Shown here one piece after another: positions 34,641-46,414 of a stretch of DNA of 64,000 nt. This stretch comes from Mesaphorura yosii (Eukaryota; Arthropoda; Collembola; Poduromorpha; Tullbergiidae), in NCBI GenBank assembly GCA_009869945.1, contig WIXG01000196.1, positions 84,894 to 148,893 on the forward strand. Reading direction: 5' to 3'. Every line of letters begins with the position of its first letter. Position 1 is the first letter of the stretch. Position numbers and translations under genes: made by a program. Under the pieces are notes generated by a model. The model had not been told where the DNA came from. It ran no database searches and worked only from the letters and a program-made list of their open reading frames with translations.

Positions 34641-35329
34641 TTATCTGCTCCTTAACTGAGAACTGATCTTATTTTGACAATTTGCTAATGCCATTCCAAC
34701 TCCCAATACAGCACCAAGGGTCACTCCGAGTTTGAAACCTGCAATAATGAAGCAATTCTTAAAATTACAAAGAAGAAAGTGCAGTGCGTGCGATAGAGAA
34801 CAGATTCTGCAAACTAATGGTCGATCTAAGCAGCGCGGCCTCAAAAGTCTGCATCTCGAAAGGATCCAAGTGTAACGAAGTAAGAAGTTAGAAGTAGTAA
34901 TTGATCAGAAATGTGAATTCCCATAGCTTAGCACACTGACAAATAAAGACTCTGACTCTACACTAATATTCTGTTGATGAGGTAGTTAAGTTGCATAATG
35001 TTGAATGTACACTTACGCCTGAACAACAGCAGTGACAAGATGCCTCCAGCCACGCCAGTCGACCCTGTAAAACAATATTTCGAGTGAAGCTATGCCAATC
35101 GGTTTAGATCTGCGAGGAAATCTAGGAAATTATGATAATCGTAGATTTGACGTTTTCAGTTTTCGAATATTTGTTTCCAAGCTTCAACCAACCTCAAGTT
35201 TTCTTGATTTGAATTGGCGAAATTGGCTGTTTGCTCTCTAGTCTTACCTGCTTTGATAAGTGTATCCGATAAGCACTGGTCAAATGAGCGTTGCACCACG
35301 TCGTCAGATTTCAGCGTACCGTTGGCCAT
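34641..35329 (-). CDS. MICOS10: MICOS complex subunit MIC10 (MINOS1)
   Basis: Small mitochondrial inner-membrane protein that bends the membrane at cristae junctions as the core of MICOS. Exons 35329-35248, 35064-35017, 34738-34641 encode 75 residues (family about 75-100). The order fits: a soluble start with RSFDQCLSDTLIKAG (compare the family's W/F-D-x-C-L-x-D-x-x-x-K), a first glycine-rich membrane segment GVAGGILSLLLF, then a second, KLGVTLGAVLGVGMALANCQ, with the GxGxGMA-type glycine motif and the terminal NCQ. Both membrane hairpins are short, as expected. It is divergent from DDOST with 564 bases between start codons. Confidence 0.93.
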
Positions 35330-35893
35330 GATGTCGCGTTACTGGCGTTACCTTATGACGGTTGGCTGGCCCACAGAAACAGGTTCCTTCCAACTCGGAG
35401 TCGCCAACGCAAGACTTCAACCTTAAATTCTAAATTGTGATTGTGACAGACGATAACAATTTCAACAACGACACGAGAGTCCATGTGCTTCTCTACTCCT
35501 TTTTACTCACTGCACTCACTGCAGGTGATCCTGTGAGCACCTTCGGTCTCTCTCTGTGGGCTTTATCCTGCGTACTCATCTTTGCAGACTCGTCGCACGC
35601 GGGAGCAATAAAAGGTGACTTTGCGGTGTCTGCCACAATGCTGACGCGTTCATTCCGGTGCAAATAAAAACATACTTCAAAAGCCGTGATTAATTCAGGA
35701 CGTCTGGACAGTGGACTGGAACGAGTGACTTGACTTTATGGTTTCAAGTTTGACTACTGCCCACTTTAACAATTAAAGGATTATTTAAAGGGTCTTGAAA
35801 AGGGGCAAGCATCGGGGTCTGACCGGACAGGATTTGTGGATTTGTCAACTCCCTTTTCCCTGCGTTGCATTGTCTTACTTCATTGGAAAAGAT
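35330..35893. other. Divergent promoter region MICOS10 / DDOST
   Basis: 564 bases separate two start codons pointing away from each other. No recognised coding sequence or repeat lies between them. A shared bidirectional promoter is an inference from the spacing. Confidence 0.5.
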
Positions 35894-37787
35894 ATGAAGC
35901 TAGGACAGGGTGTAAACTCTAAGGTAAGTTATTTCTTTGTATCTTTGTATCTTTGTATTATTCACGTAGAAGGACGTCAAAACCAGACGGTAAATCATAA
36001 ATGGGTATTGGGAATTATTTTCTGGTCAGGTCTTGGCGCGAGTATTAGCGTGGTGGCTTATTGCCGTGGCTGTCTCTGGCAGTCAGTCAGAGCCCACAGA
36101 GACTCTGGTGCTCCTTGATAACCTTGTCCTGAAGGAAACTCATTCACAATTCTTCAGGAGTCTGCAAGGTACGAATTTGAATTTAATTAGCCTCAATAAC
36201 TTATGCGGGTTCCAATAAAACATCAGACCCAAACCACAATGTTTTGACAAGAGACATTACCGGAAGGGTGTTGGGGTGTTAGTGTTTATTTTACTTATGA
36301 TCATGAAATGTTCACAGATGCGGGCCACCAACTCACCTTCAAGTTGTCTGACGACGCAACATTGAACTTGAAAAAGTATGGAGTCTGGCTTTATAAGAAC
36401 TTGATCATCCTCGCACCTTCGACTGATGAATTTGGTGGAGACTTAAGCACAGACACAATTGCAGAATTTGTTGACAATGGAGGCAACCTGCTTCTAATCG
36501 GGAACGCCAACTCTGGGGACGCCATAAAAGACTTGGCTCCGGAGTTCGGCTTGGAATTTGACGACACAGGAGCATACGCGATTGACCACGTCAATTTCAG
36601 CCCTGCTCTAGATAGTGGAAAAGTATGAAACACACAGGAACTTTCTCAAAGAATTTTAAATTTATTTTTCCCAAATTGTATATCTGTCACTAGCACACTG
36701 TAATTGAGCTGAAGAATGACAACATAGCAGCCCCTACAACAGTTTGCGATGGGAGGAAAATCGGTCCGCTTCTTTACGAGGGCTCCACCCTCCTGGTTGA
36801 CCCAGAAAACCCACTCGTGATGGAACTTCTTGTGGCACCTTCATCCTCGTATTCATACAGCCCTAACAACGATATCTCTGAGGTATTGGCAACATTTTGT
36901 GAGCACGTTTAGCTAGAAATTTTGTAAAGTGATGAGGAGTAATTTGTTTTGTCTAGTATCCGCACACTGTGGGCAAGAATGCCGTGTTGGTCGGCGCACT
37001 CCAAGCTCGCAATAATGCCCGAGTGGTCATTTCCGGATCGTCCGAGTTGTTCTCAAACAAGTTCTTCGGAGGCAAAATTACGGCGGAGGTAAATATTACG
37101 ATTAATAAACCACGCCTTCGAATTTGTTGCGAGGTGTATTGTATGCTTAAGGAGAAGTCGGCAGTGTCGGGAAATGCGGACTTTGTTCGGGAGTTGGTAG
37201 AGTGGAACTTCTTGAGGAAGGGTGTTCTTCGTCTGAGCAACGTGACCCACCACAAAGCTGGTTCGACGGCCACGCCTCCGTCCTACACCATCATGGAGGA
37301 CGTCGTTTACTCGGTTGTCATTGAGGAACTGAAGAACGGGGTCTGGTCAGGCTACTCCGCGCAGGACATTCAGCTCGAGTTTGTCAGAATCGATCCCTTC
37401 GTCCGCGTTAACTTGACACCCGCACCTGGACAACAAAACGGTCTCTACCAAGCAAAGTTCAAGATTCCGGACGTGTACGGAGTCTATCAGTTTAAAGTCG
37501 ACTACCAAAGAAAGGGGTACACATTCCTTCTGACAACCACTCAGGTACATTCATCTTCGTCTCATTCTCATCATTCCATTATTCATTATTGAGTGGTCAA
37601 ATAACTCCAATAATATTGGAACTCTCTGTCTTTGAAGGTTTCCATTCGTCCACTTCAGCATACGCAGTACGAGAGATTCATCCCGGGGGCGTTTCCCTAC
37701 TACGCCAGCGGGTTCTCAATGATGATTGGTGTGTCGCTGTTCGCATGTGTCTTTCTCCACTACAAAGAGAAAGATAAGAGCGAGTAG
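35894..37787 (+). CDS. DDOST: Oligosaccharyltransferase 48-kDa subunit (DDOST/OST48)
   Basis: Non-catalytic subunit of the ER oligosaccharyltransferase that N-glycosylates nascent proteins. Exons 35894-35923, 36030-36168, 36318-36622, 36694-36882, 36957-37088, 37152-37544, 37638-37787 give 445 residues, the family size. A signal peptide precedes the mature start ([17 protein letters not shown]). Landmarks: [118 protein letters not shown], and one C-terminal transmembrane helix ([15 protein letters not shown]) with a short lysine-rich cytosolic tail. The 63-base intron 37089-37151 is in frame and stop-free; splicing it gives the better family fit. AATAAA lies at 37828-37833. Confidence 0.96.
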
Positions 37788-37827
37788 GCAGCTATGATGT
37801 GAGAGTAAGAATTGCATACTAATTTCT

Positions 37828-38877
37828 AATAAATTTCTTTCCTTTGGCAGTCCTGTTTTTGAAATTTGAGTGAATGAATAAATTAATAAAATGCTTGTCA
37901 CCCTAAACCAAATAAGGAAAAGGAATTATGATTCGTGATTCCATCATTCATCCATGGCCTAAGTCAGAAAGGCAAGTCGACCTAAATTATTACTGCGACG
38001 GCATAGTAAATTAAGAACTTTTCTGAGTTTCAACCGGTTTTTCTCAAAATCTACGGTTTTATTGTATATGAAATAAATGCACAAAGAATTTACACGTCTG
38101 TTCAGAAGTGAAGTGAGGTGGCTACAATTCATCTGTATCTATTTGTACATTCGGGAACATCCGCTCCGTCCAACGACCACGCAACACTGCACTCGTACGG
38201 CTAAAGCGACAATGGCAGTCAACTAAAATAATAGCTGGTCACTATGTTTCATGATCCGTCCAGCATCGCTCCTCTGCGTTTTATGTCAATACGGTCCAAT
38301 ACGGTGAACAGAGTCAAGACGAACCTTTCGAGATGAAAATACTTCGAGCCCCCTTAGAATTGTAATTCCCAACGTGGACAAAACCAGGACTTCAAGTATT
38401 CAAGGTCATCCGCTAGATCGCCATAAAATTTAGTTTTACTGAGGCCAGATTGCAAATTGGAACTGGAATCGACAATGCTAAATAGGTATTGATAGGCTGT
38501 CGCGTTTTAAAAAAGTGAAGACTGCCTGCCTAGTTAGGAAGGGCGAAGAGCCTCCCAAAGTACTCAATAAATCACTCTGACGACTTTCGTTCTCTGCTTC
38601 TCTCAAGATCTCGAATATCGAATGAATGAGTCTAAATTTCTGGCAAAATTATAAAATAGAATACTTTGAAAACTTCTGAAAACGATAAGAGCTTATCAGT
38701 GTTGCAGCCTCAGTTAATTGAAGCATTATTAATTAAGTTGTGTAATTATCTTGCCTCTTTTGGAACAGGACAAACTTGCATACATGCTTTACTTATTATG
38801 AATAACATGTTTCACAATTCACTGAACTTTTAACAGTAGTAAAACCTACAGTAGACATATTTTGAACTGAAACCATT
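37828..38877. other. Convergent intergenic region DDOST / AT-hook gene
   Basis: About 1 kb holding the 3' ends of two convergent genes, with AATAAA at 37828-37833 for DDOST and a further AATAAA at about 37877. The rest is AT-rich and noncoding as far as I can see. Confidence 0.5.
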
Positions 38878-40235
38878 TCACTGTACTTTTCCTGCGTCTG
38901 TAGTTTGGGGTTCAGCTGATGAATTAGAGTTCGGTTGAGCTGAGTCACTTTCACTTTTAGGGGGTAACGAGGCGTTAACTGGAACATCTTTATCTGTCGC
39001 AGGAGGTACTGCCACCACGACCTTTGACTGCTCGGCGCCCTGAGGAGTGGAGGTCAGAGTTGGAGTGGTGGGGCCTGCAGCAGGTACGGCGGCAGGTGGA
39101 GGAGATGAGATTACAGGTTGCGGCTGGGCTTCTACTTTGTTCACGGAGTTCGTGTCATTTCTCGTGGGTGCATGAGTGACGTTATTCCCCGGAGTGACAG
39201 TGACAGGTGGCTCAACTTTCTCAACAACCTTGTCATCGGTTGATTTCTGAACCTGAATATAGTAGAGCATTATTTTTTGCGACAATCAGTGACTGAACAT
39301 CTGAGACTTGTGAACTTACATTCGCTTCTGGTTCTGAGTCTTTTGGAACTACATCTGCATTCACTCGCTCTGGCAACGACTCCTTATTTTCTACAGGGGC
39401 TGGTTTAACAGGTTCATGATTATGTTCCGCGTCGACGGAGTTCGAAGTTGGTGCAGCTTCCACCTTCTTCTCTTCGTGCTTATCGTCATTCGCTACTTCA
39501 TCTGCTTCATTTCTTTTCGGACGACCGCGGCTTCTGCCCTGGTTCGATGCTGAGTTCTGCTTCTCGGCGGAATTGTTGGCGGTGGATGAGCCCGATCGTC
39601 TCTCTCTCTTCACCGGAGGAGGTGTTGGTGGAGGAGGTGCACCTCCTCGTGTTGATGACCTGGTCCGTCTTCTTCCCTCGTCTGCTCCGTCTATCTCATG
39701 TCCCATCTCCTGACAATCGAAAATATTTGCGTCAGGCAAACGATTTTCTGGTTTCATCGATATCAGTCAAAACCTACCTTTAAAAGTGCTTCCCCCTCTT
39801 GCACATCTTTCATAATACGGGAAATTTTCGGTTTGCCAGAAGATCGACGCCCTTTTGTACTGTTTGCGTTAGCTCCCTCCTGTTGTGATTCAACCTGCGT
39901 AAATGAACATAACTGATCAGTATTTATATTGGTGCATACTAATCAGGTAGTGCATTTCTCGCAAAATGCCCGTCAAGCTTGCAAAATGTATGTTTGAAAT
40001 TGTCCACGGTATTTCGTAATAAGTCTCCGATAATACGCTAAAGCCTAATGGGTTTTTACTGCAAAATTGGAAACGACAACGAACTGCAGTGGAATAATCT
40101 CACCGGGCCCGGCTTCATTCGATCGGCCTAAAACCAATCCACTAACCATTTGTGTTGTTTAATTACCTTGTTATCTGTGGCTTCTGGAGCTTTGGTTTCG
40201 ACTTCCGAGTTGGTCTCCATTTGGGCCTCCGACAT
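38878..40235 (-). CDS. Low-complexity protein with an AT-hook-like motif
   Basis: Exons 40235-40167, 39894-39778, 39709-39320, 39252-38878 encode 316 residues, with consistent phases and good splice sites. Composition is Ser/Pro/Glu/Val-rich throughout, predicted disordered. Notable segments: GRRSSGKPKISRIMKDVQEG near residue 35-55, a PPPPTPPPVKRERR stretch, and GRSRGRPKR near residue 125, whose RGRPKR core resembles the AT-hook that contacts the minor groove of AT-rich DNA. The C-terminal 125 residues are Pro/Thr/Val repeats. This suggests a chromatin-associated protein, but the family is not recognised and the function is unknown. An alternative is a cytoskeletal or scaffolding disordered protein. 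The gene is convergent with DDOST. Confidence 0.7.
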
Positions 40236-40549
40236 GATAAGCAAATTTCAGGATTTAATCACACAATTAAAGTGCCGTGTATTTGAAGTTGGTATTTTTC
40301 CCCACTTGTGTACGCCGCACGGTTATGGAAATCGACTCCGCTCGTAGCAAAACAGGAGGCGTCTTTTGCTTGACGGCAGCCTCTGCCCAAGCCACAATGA
40401 AGAACTCGCGTACCAACAAACACAAGCGTCAGTGTTCGCGGATTAGAACACGCGCACCGCCCCTCCAAAACCACGTGCTCGCCAAGGAATCTCATTGAAC
40501 TCCCGGCTTTGTTCCCAACTGCAAACACCAAGAGTCGGTGAAAGGGCTC

Positions 40550-40563
40550 ACCCCCCCCCCCCC
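40550..40563 (+). repeat. Poly(C) homopolymer run
   Basis: A run of 13-14 consecutive C lies between the AT-hook gene's promoter side and the SNX13 stop codon. It is noncoding. Long C runs are often miscounted in sequencing, so the length should be treated as approximate. Confidence 0.85.
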
Positions 40564-40650
40564 ATGTAAGAATAAGGAATAATTTATTAGGGTTTGGACT
40601 TAATTTATTAAAACTGACTCAATAGCTCACGATGTAACTTCTAATAGAAT

Positions 40651-43600
40651 CTAAGATGCACGTTTTCGAGACGCTCTGGGTGATATTGACTGAGTTGAGG
40701 TCGAGGCTAAGTTGGCTGGAATCAGGAATGGTCGGTATTTCGATATGCGATTGGACCGAAAGTGTAGCCGTTGAATTAGATCCTGGAAAGCCTTGTCTTG
40801 GTAAAGCGTCTTCACGATCCCTTCCATGAGCACAATCACAAGGCGCTTGTTTAGAACGCGGTTCTGGCAGAGTTCGAAGACGGTGCGAAGTCCTCGGCGG
40901 GTGGTGTCGCTTCCGATGAGATGCTTCAGTTCGTCGGCGAGGGCGGAGAGCAGCGACATTTTGGCAGCGATCCTTGTTCTATCCCTCATCACTTGGTCCC
41001 TGTAGCTGATGAGATCCAGTTTCTCGCCCCCAGGCCACAGAGTGTTCTCTAAATTGTGGAGGTACCACGCGACCTGGACGGGACTCGTGTGGAAGGCGAC
41101 GTTGTCGATGATCCGCTTGTTCAGGTTGTCTCCCATCATGGTCTTGATGATTTCGCGAATCACGAGCACTAGTCGGCGCCGCAGCCACTGATTTCGGGAC
41201 TTCAAGTTGAAGACTTCGTCAAAGAACAGGAGGATAATTCTTAGAGGAATGTTGTTGTCGACCTCGTTGTCGATGGCCGCACCGACTTTGATTCCCTCCG
41301 TGAACTCGGACTCCTTGGAGTTGAACATTTTGGACAATCCGTCCATCGTGCTGAGTAACGTGTCGGGCATCGTCCTCACAACTTCAGTGACACTTCGCAC
41401 CGTCTGTCGGAGCGGGTGCACAATGTTGTCAATCTTCTCGCTGAAGAGTCTTCTTTGCACGGAGTAGCTCCCGGGTTCCAGAAAGTGGAGCACGCTGTCC
41501 TGCAGTGACTCGCCGAAGCACTGCTCCGTGGTCATTGTGAGGACACAAGTCAGGTACTTGTTCAGAGCTACCATTCTCTTCTCCAGAAACGACCTGTCCG
41601 TCTTGCCAAAGGTTTGCTTACCAGGAAACTCGATTTTGCTAAGCTTCATCCACTTTGACTTTATACACTGGTGGAAGTCGTAGAAATCCGAGTAGCGCCT
41701 GTAAATGTGCCACGTGCGTTCCTTCCAGACGCCTTCACAGTTGTCTTCCTTCGTCACGAGCACAACATAAATCCCAAAAGTCTTGCCGTTCTGCACGGTC
41801 AGGGCAGACTCGATGACTTCCGCCTTGAGTTTGTACTTCCTCGCCCACAGCTCCCTCTCGTACGAGAGGACTTCTTCGGGTCTTGCTCCGCCGACCTGCC
41901 TTCGCAATTTCAGGCACTCGTAGCATACTTGAAAATCTGACAAATCCTGCTCGGAGGGACCGCTGCTTTCCGGCGTCGCATCTGGACGCACATCATCACC
42001 GCCTGCAGACTCCTCCTCATCATCTTCGTCGTCCGAGGTTGAAGAGATGGAATGCGAGGAGGTCGTCTCTGCCTTGATGAGGTCCAGCTCCATGAGCGAC
42101 TTGATGTACAATTTGGAGTGAGTGAAGTGGGGGAAAAACTTGTCGGTGTTTTGCATGATATCCAGGAGGGCGGTTTGGAGGTCGTCAAACAACCCGGATG
42201 AAATCTTCTCCGTCTTGAGTTGAACGTACAGTCGCTTGACGACATTCTCCGGAATTTGCAACTTGTGTGGGAGTTTGTCGGAGAGAAACTGCTCGTAAAT
42301 GTTGAGTGCCGCTTCACGCATGCAGTCCAGCATCGCCTGGTTGCTCTTCTCGACTTGTGCCTTCGCGCTTCGCGAACTAAGTTCGATTTCCGAAAGTTGC
42401 ACCTCACCAGACACGCGCCAGGCGTCGGCGTTCAGGTAGAGAAGCAGGTAGTTATTTCCGCCGACCGTGTTCATGTAATCGAGGAAGTAGGACAACGACA
42501 CGCTGTTCCGCAGCACATCCTCGAGTGTCAGCGTTTTCACTCCAGCCGGAATTGTGTAGTGCTGCCACTCCTCACTCTCGTCGTCCAGCATCCACGGCTT
42601 CGAGTTTCCCTCCTTCAACAGGCTCAACTGCTCCTCAACGCACTTTCGAACATAACTCAAGCACCGCAACTGCTGCTTCACAACTCGTCCTTGATCTCCG
42701 TCCTCAGCAGAACCCAGTTTGGCCAGAGACTTCTGCAGTGTCTGTACACAAGTTTTAGGAAAACTCAGCTTCTTTTGTATTAACCAAAGTAGCATCTGTA
42801 TTCTGTATGTATGACAGTTTGCTCACCAGGAGTGAAGAAACTTCTGCATCGAAGTAGTCCTGCAATGTGCAGATTTCATCCATGTTGTCGCAAGATCGAA
42901 CAACCGCCATGAAGACGTCGGGAGAAACCACAAACTCACGGCACTAATCACACAGAGCAGAATTAATTGTCAAGCTAAGAAAGCACAGGTATCACATGTT
43001 TCGGAAACGGGAAAGATGGGAATAATTTGGGAAAGTGTAAGTTCGGAAAAATAATTTTTACCATCCAAATGATGAGCTGATTCATGAAATCGGGATCGGA
43101 CAGCATTTTGACTGCGGGCGACATAACGTGATTGACCAAAAGATCTTGTGCCAGAAAGCCAAGACTTGGGCACACATTTTGCGGGAGGAGGAAGTACAAG
43201 ACGGCTTCACAGAAGCCTTGAAGGTAGTCTGACAACAACAATCGTGTTAATGATAACTGAAGGAATTCGGAAATACAGGTGTCGAGTTATCTTCATACCG
43301 TGGAAGTGAGAGTCATCGAGTGAGACCATGTCTCGGCACAAGTTCCTCTCCATGGTCGCTTCAAAGTCGAAGAACGTACTCACCAAATCAGCATTGCAGT
43401 TCTCCCGAATTTTGACTTGACTCTGTCGAAACAGCCTTAAGTGACTAGCAGTATCATCAACCAGAACTGTCGTGAGATATGGAATCCAGTCCACTTCCTT
43501 AACTCTGTTTGCAAAATTATTTAAGTTGTGTTAAAAGCAATTTAACACACCACCCCAGCAGCCCCAACTCAGTTCAAGGGCTTATTCTTATTAAAGCGGG

Positions 43601-44241
43601 CCCAACCAACTTGGTAATAAATGTTCCCAGTTCAAGTGCCAGTTTACCTCGAAGAAAGGGTGACCAGCGCGACCTGCACCGTGGCTCTGAGTTCATGGAT
43701 GAATTCGTCGTCATCACTCACATAGTCATACCAAGCGTGAACGTAGTCTCTCAAGACGATGTCGGTCATTTCCTGAATGGTTTCATCAATCAGAGCCGAC
43801 CCCGTCACTCGCAAGTCCAGCTTCGGCCTGACTTGCCGGCATTCCTTTTGTTCCTCATAGCTTTTGTGTGATTTCTCTGAGTAGACTGGAGTCCAAACTA
43901 ACTGCACTCGTCTCTCCTTCTTCTTACTTAACGGCTCGACTTCAAAGTTCTTGTGCAGTCTCACACAAATTCTAAACAAAAGGACGTAAAGTATAGAACT
44001 TATGAGGTCATACGAAACTGGAGTAGAAAACTCATGTTGGTTGGGCTTACCCCCCGAGGAAGGCAACAACAATTGCGAAAAGAGTGAGAATCAGTTGCCA
44101 TTTTAGCACAAAGACGGTGAGTGCGAGCCCAGTCAATGTCCAAAGCTTCCAGATCATTGCTTTCCAATTTAATACTTGCCGGTTCTCGGCCCCTAATTGA
44201 ATTTCCCTGGTAGTGCCAGTGCCTGAGATCTTGGAATCCAT
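40651..44241 (-). CDS. SNX13: Sorting nexin 13 (SNX-RGS family)
   Basis: Membrane-anchored sorting nexin of the PXA-RGS-PX-nexin-C group, implicated in lipid transfer and cholesterol handling at ER-endolysosome contacts. Exons 44241-44051, 43971-43648, 43504-43299, 43228-43062, 42943-42827, 42741-40651 give 1031 residues. Two adjacent hydrophobic segments lie near residues 28-70. PXA domain with VLRDYVHAWYDYVSDDDEF and the EVDWIPYLTTVLVDD block. RGS at about 400-540 (SYFLDYMNTVGGNNYLLLYL). PX at about 655-780 (HIYRRYSDFYDFHQ and FPGKQTFGKTDRSFLEKR). Nexin-C at about 855-1010 (IPLRIILLFFDEVFNLKSRN and ADELKHLIGSDTTRRG). Domain order and the nexin-C sequence fit SNX13 better than SNX14 or SNX25. 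The last exon is 2.1 kb, unusual among its short-exon neighbours. Confidence 0.95.
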
Positions 44242-45223
44242 GACCGTAATTAGTGGCTGACAGAGTGTGTCCGCCCTTTACTCGCGTTGCGGTTCCAGTG
44301 GTGTAAAATTATTATTGTTTCTGAATTTCACCGTCATCGCGAAACAGTTGATTTTCTACCAACCAGTATAATTCTAAACAATGATACGTCATATCTGCGT
44401 GTATCTCTATTCCGCCTAACCTAATGCAACCACCGCCTCCAGAAACCACTCTCGTGTCTAGTGCCTTTTGTGCCTTTACTCTGATAACTTTCACTGTGCT
44501 TTTTTGAATAAGCCAAAGCAGATAATTCATTAGTCCGCACTCGATAGTTCTACACTACGCGTGAGCAAAGTAAGGTGAGGGTGCCAGTCCGTGATTCCCT
44601 CCGCGGGAGTGTTATACCAATTTCAGGTGGTACTAATATCCTCGATTGTACAAGCGAGCGAACTGTTAGGTTTCGGCAAGTTCGATTTGAATTCGAGTTT
44701 AGTATGCAGCAAAGGCCAAAGCACTAACCGAGCCAAGAAGGCGAAGATGAGATGATGTCGATAATGAACGCGCAAGTGCAGTAAGTAGAAGGGTACCGAA
44801 GAGAAACAGCGATACAAACGCAGTCTTGGTTTGGTGCAACTTCGCATTGGTTGATTTTTATTAAATTTGGAACTGAATTTAATGACATTCTTCCGCGGCG
44901 CAACTGTGCGATTCATCAGTTGGGAAATCTAGTAAACTTGTTCAGTTGTGGTCGTGCGTAACAGAGGAAGAAAAAATCACAGGTACGTCATTTCGTTATA
45001 AAATACACACTTTTTATATTGCACTGGTAATATTGCTTTCTTTCTAATGAAAATTAAAGAATGTAGAATTATCTAATGTGGATGGGGTTATGATGGTTGA
45101 CCTAATAAGGCTGGGACTGCCCAACATTTGGCATACGTGCTCTTGACAATCAAGAAACCTGACACGAAGCATTACCAATTGTTTAACTTTAACGTTTTCT
45201 TTCTATTAGATTCTAGTGAAGTG
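44242..45223. other. Divergent intergenic region SNX13 / ZC3H10
   Basis: 982 bases between divergent start codons. The part next to ZC3H10 contains a noncoding first exon ending in CACAG|GTACGT (donor at about 44991) and its intron to the acceptor at 45208-45209. No repeat or coding frame was recognised in the remainder. Confidence 0.55.
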
Positions 45224-46414
45224 ATGAGCAACGAAAATGGAATGATGAATGGTGACGAGTACCACGAGGGAGATGGAGAAACCAAAGTGTGTCGGGACTT
45301 CATGCGGAATGTCTGCAATCGGGGGAAGAGCTGCAAGTTCATCCACCCGCAGGACATCAAGATAAGGACTGAGCCTATCTTCTGTCATGATTTCCAACAA
45401 AGCAAGTGCTTCCGCTCCACTTGCAAGTTCATTCACTGCTCTAGAGAAGAGGAAGACCACTACAAAAGCACCGGCGAATTGCCCCAAGGCTACTCCAGCA
45501 GCGAAATCAGTAGTTATGGAACCGTTATCAGAGCCCCTGCAGTCGCAGCAGCGGGACGCCAGAATGGCGCCGCGAGTAGCAGGGGAAGAGGAGGAATCGC
45601 GAACACAAGCACCAGACCGGCCTGGGGCACAGAAAGCTGGAATGAGGCGGAGGACGTGCCTATATGCAAGGACTTCCTGAAAGGGCAGTGTGATAGACCG
45701 CCAGGCAGCTGCAAATTCCGCCATGTCGACTCTCAGTTCAGACCTTCCTTGACCCCACGAAGAAGGCCCGGAGCTGGCACGTTTTACGACGCGGGGCCTG
45801 AAGCCAAGAGGAGCCTTGGGTACTCTACGGGCATGGACCACCTCACGGAATATGACGATTACTATCCGACAGAATTTCCGAATCCCCCGCCTCCTCCGCC
45901 GCAGCAGGTGTCCTACCCGACTTCCACCGCACCCGCAACCGGAGCGTTCGGATTGAATGAAATTAGTTTTGGCCGGAACGGTTTCGGGCAGAGCATGTTA
46001 GACCCTACTGCAGCAGTTCAGTCGTATGCACCAGCGGCATCCCCCGCCATGAAGGCGTTGGAGGACGAGAACTTCATGCTGAAGCGACGAATCGAGGAGT
46101 TAAAGAAGCAGGTGACGGACCTCACGGCCACGAACGAGTACTTGTTGTCGCAAAACGCTCACTTCCGGTTGACCAAGGACAGCGGAACGACTGCGTCTGT
46201 CGTACAGACGCTTGTTTCCATGTCGCAGTCTCAACCGCTGGGCATGACGATGACCACTCCACTGACGACCATCCCGGCTGTCTCAATGACCTCTGCGTCC
46301 ATGAGCCAGCAGCAGTTACCGGTGGTTAGCATGGCACAGCACCCGGGCTCTCTGAACCAACCTCAGACCGTGTACCCGATGGTCACAACACAGGGCGTCC
46401 TGCCCCCTAACTAA
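45224..46414 (+). CDS. ZC3H10: Triple CCCH zinc-finger protein ZC3H10
   Basis: RNA-binding protein; the mammalian orthologue is linked to microRNA processing and mitochondrial gene programmes. A single coding exon encodes 396 residues. The start is set at the ATG just after a splice acceptor (TTCTATTAG), giving MSNENG; an in-frame upstream frame lies in the intron. Three CCCH fingers: CRDFMRNVCNRGKSCKFIH (residues about 23-41), CHDFQQSKCFRSTCKFIH, and CKDFLKGQCDRPPGSCKFRH (about 148-167). The DHYKSTGELPQ after finger 2 matches the family's linker. A coiled coil (LEDENFMLKRRIEELKKQ then TDLTATNEYLLSQN) and a Met/Pro/Thr/Gln-rich tail complete the architecture. AATAAA lies at 46885-46890. Confidence 0.95.
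   Translation: MSNENGMMNGDEYHEGDGETKVCRDFMRNVCNRGKSCKFIHPQDIKIRTEPIFCHDFQQSKCFRSTCKFIHCSREEEDHYKSTGELPQGYSSSEISSYGTVIRAPAVAAAGRQNGAASSRGRGGIANTSTRPAWGTESWNEAEDVPICKDFLKGQCDRPPGSCKFRHVDSQFRPSLTPRRRPGAGTFYDAGPEAKRSLGYSTGMDHLTEYDDYYPTEFPNPPPPPPQQVSYPTSTAPATGAFGLNEISFGRNGFGQSMLDPTAAVQSYAPAASPAMKALEDENFMLKRRIEELKKQVTDLTATNEYLLSQNAHFRLTKDSGTTASVVQTLVSMSQSQPLGMTMTTPLTTIPAVSMTSASMSQQQLPVVSMAQHPGSLNQPQTVYPMVTTQGVLPPN

Noticed and set aside
40550-40563. Poly(C) tract as a structured or regulatory element
   Set aside because: It is an isolated homopolymer in intergenic sequence with no partner tract; the simplest reading is a slippage-prone run or sequencing artefact.
42220-42783. 187-codon plus-strand frame
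   Set aside because: Antisense to the SNX13 RGS exon; no domain and no codon pattern of its own.
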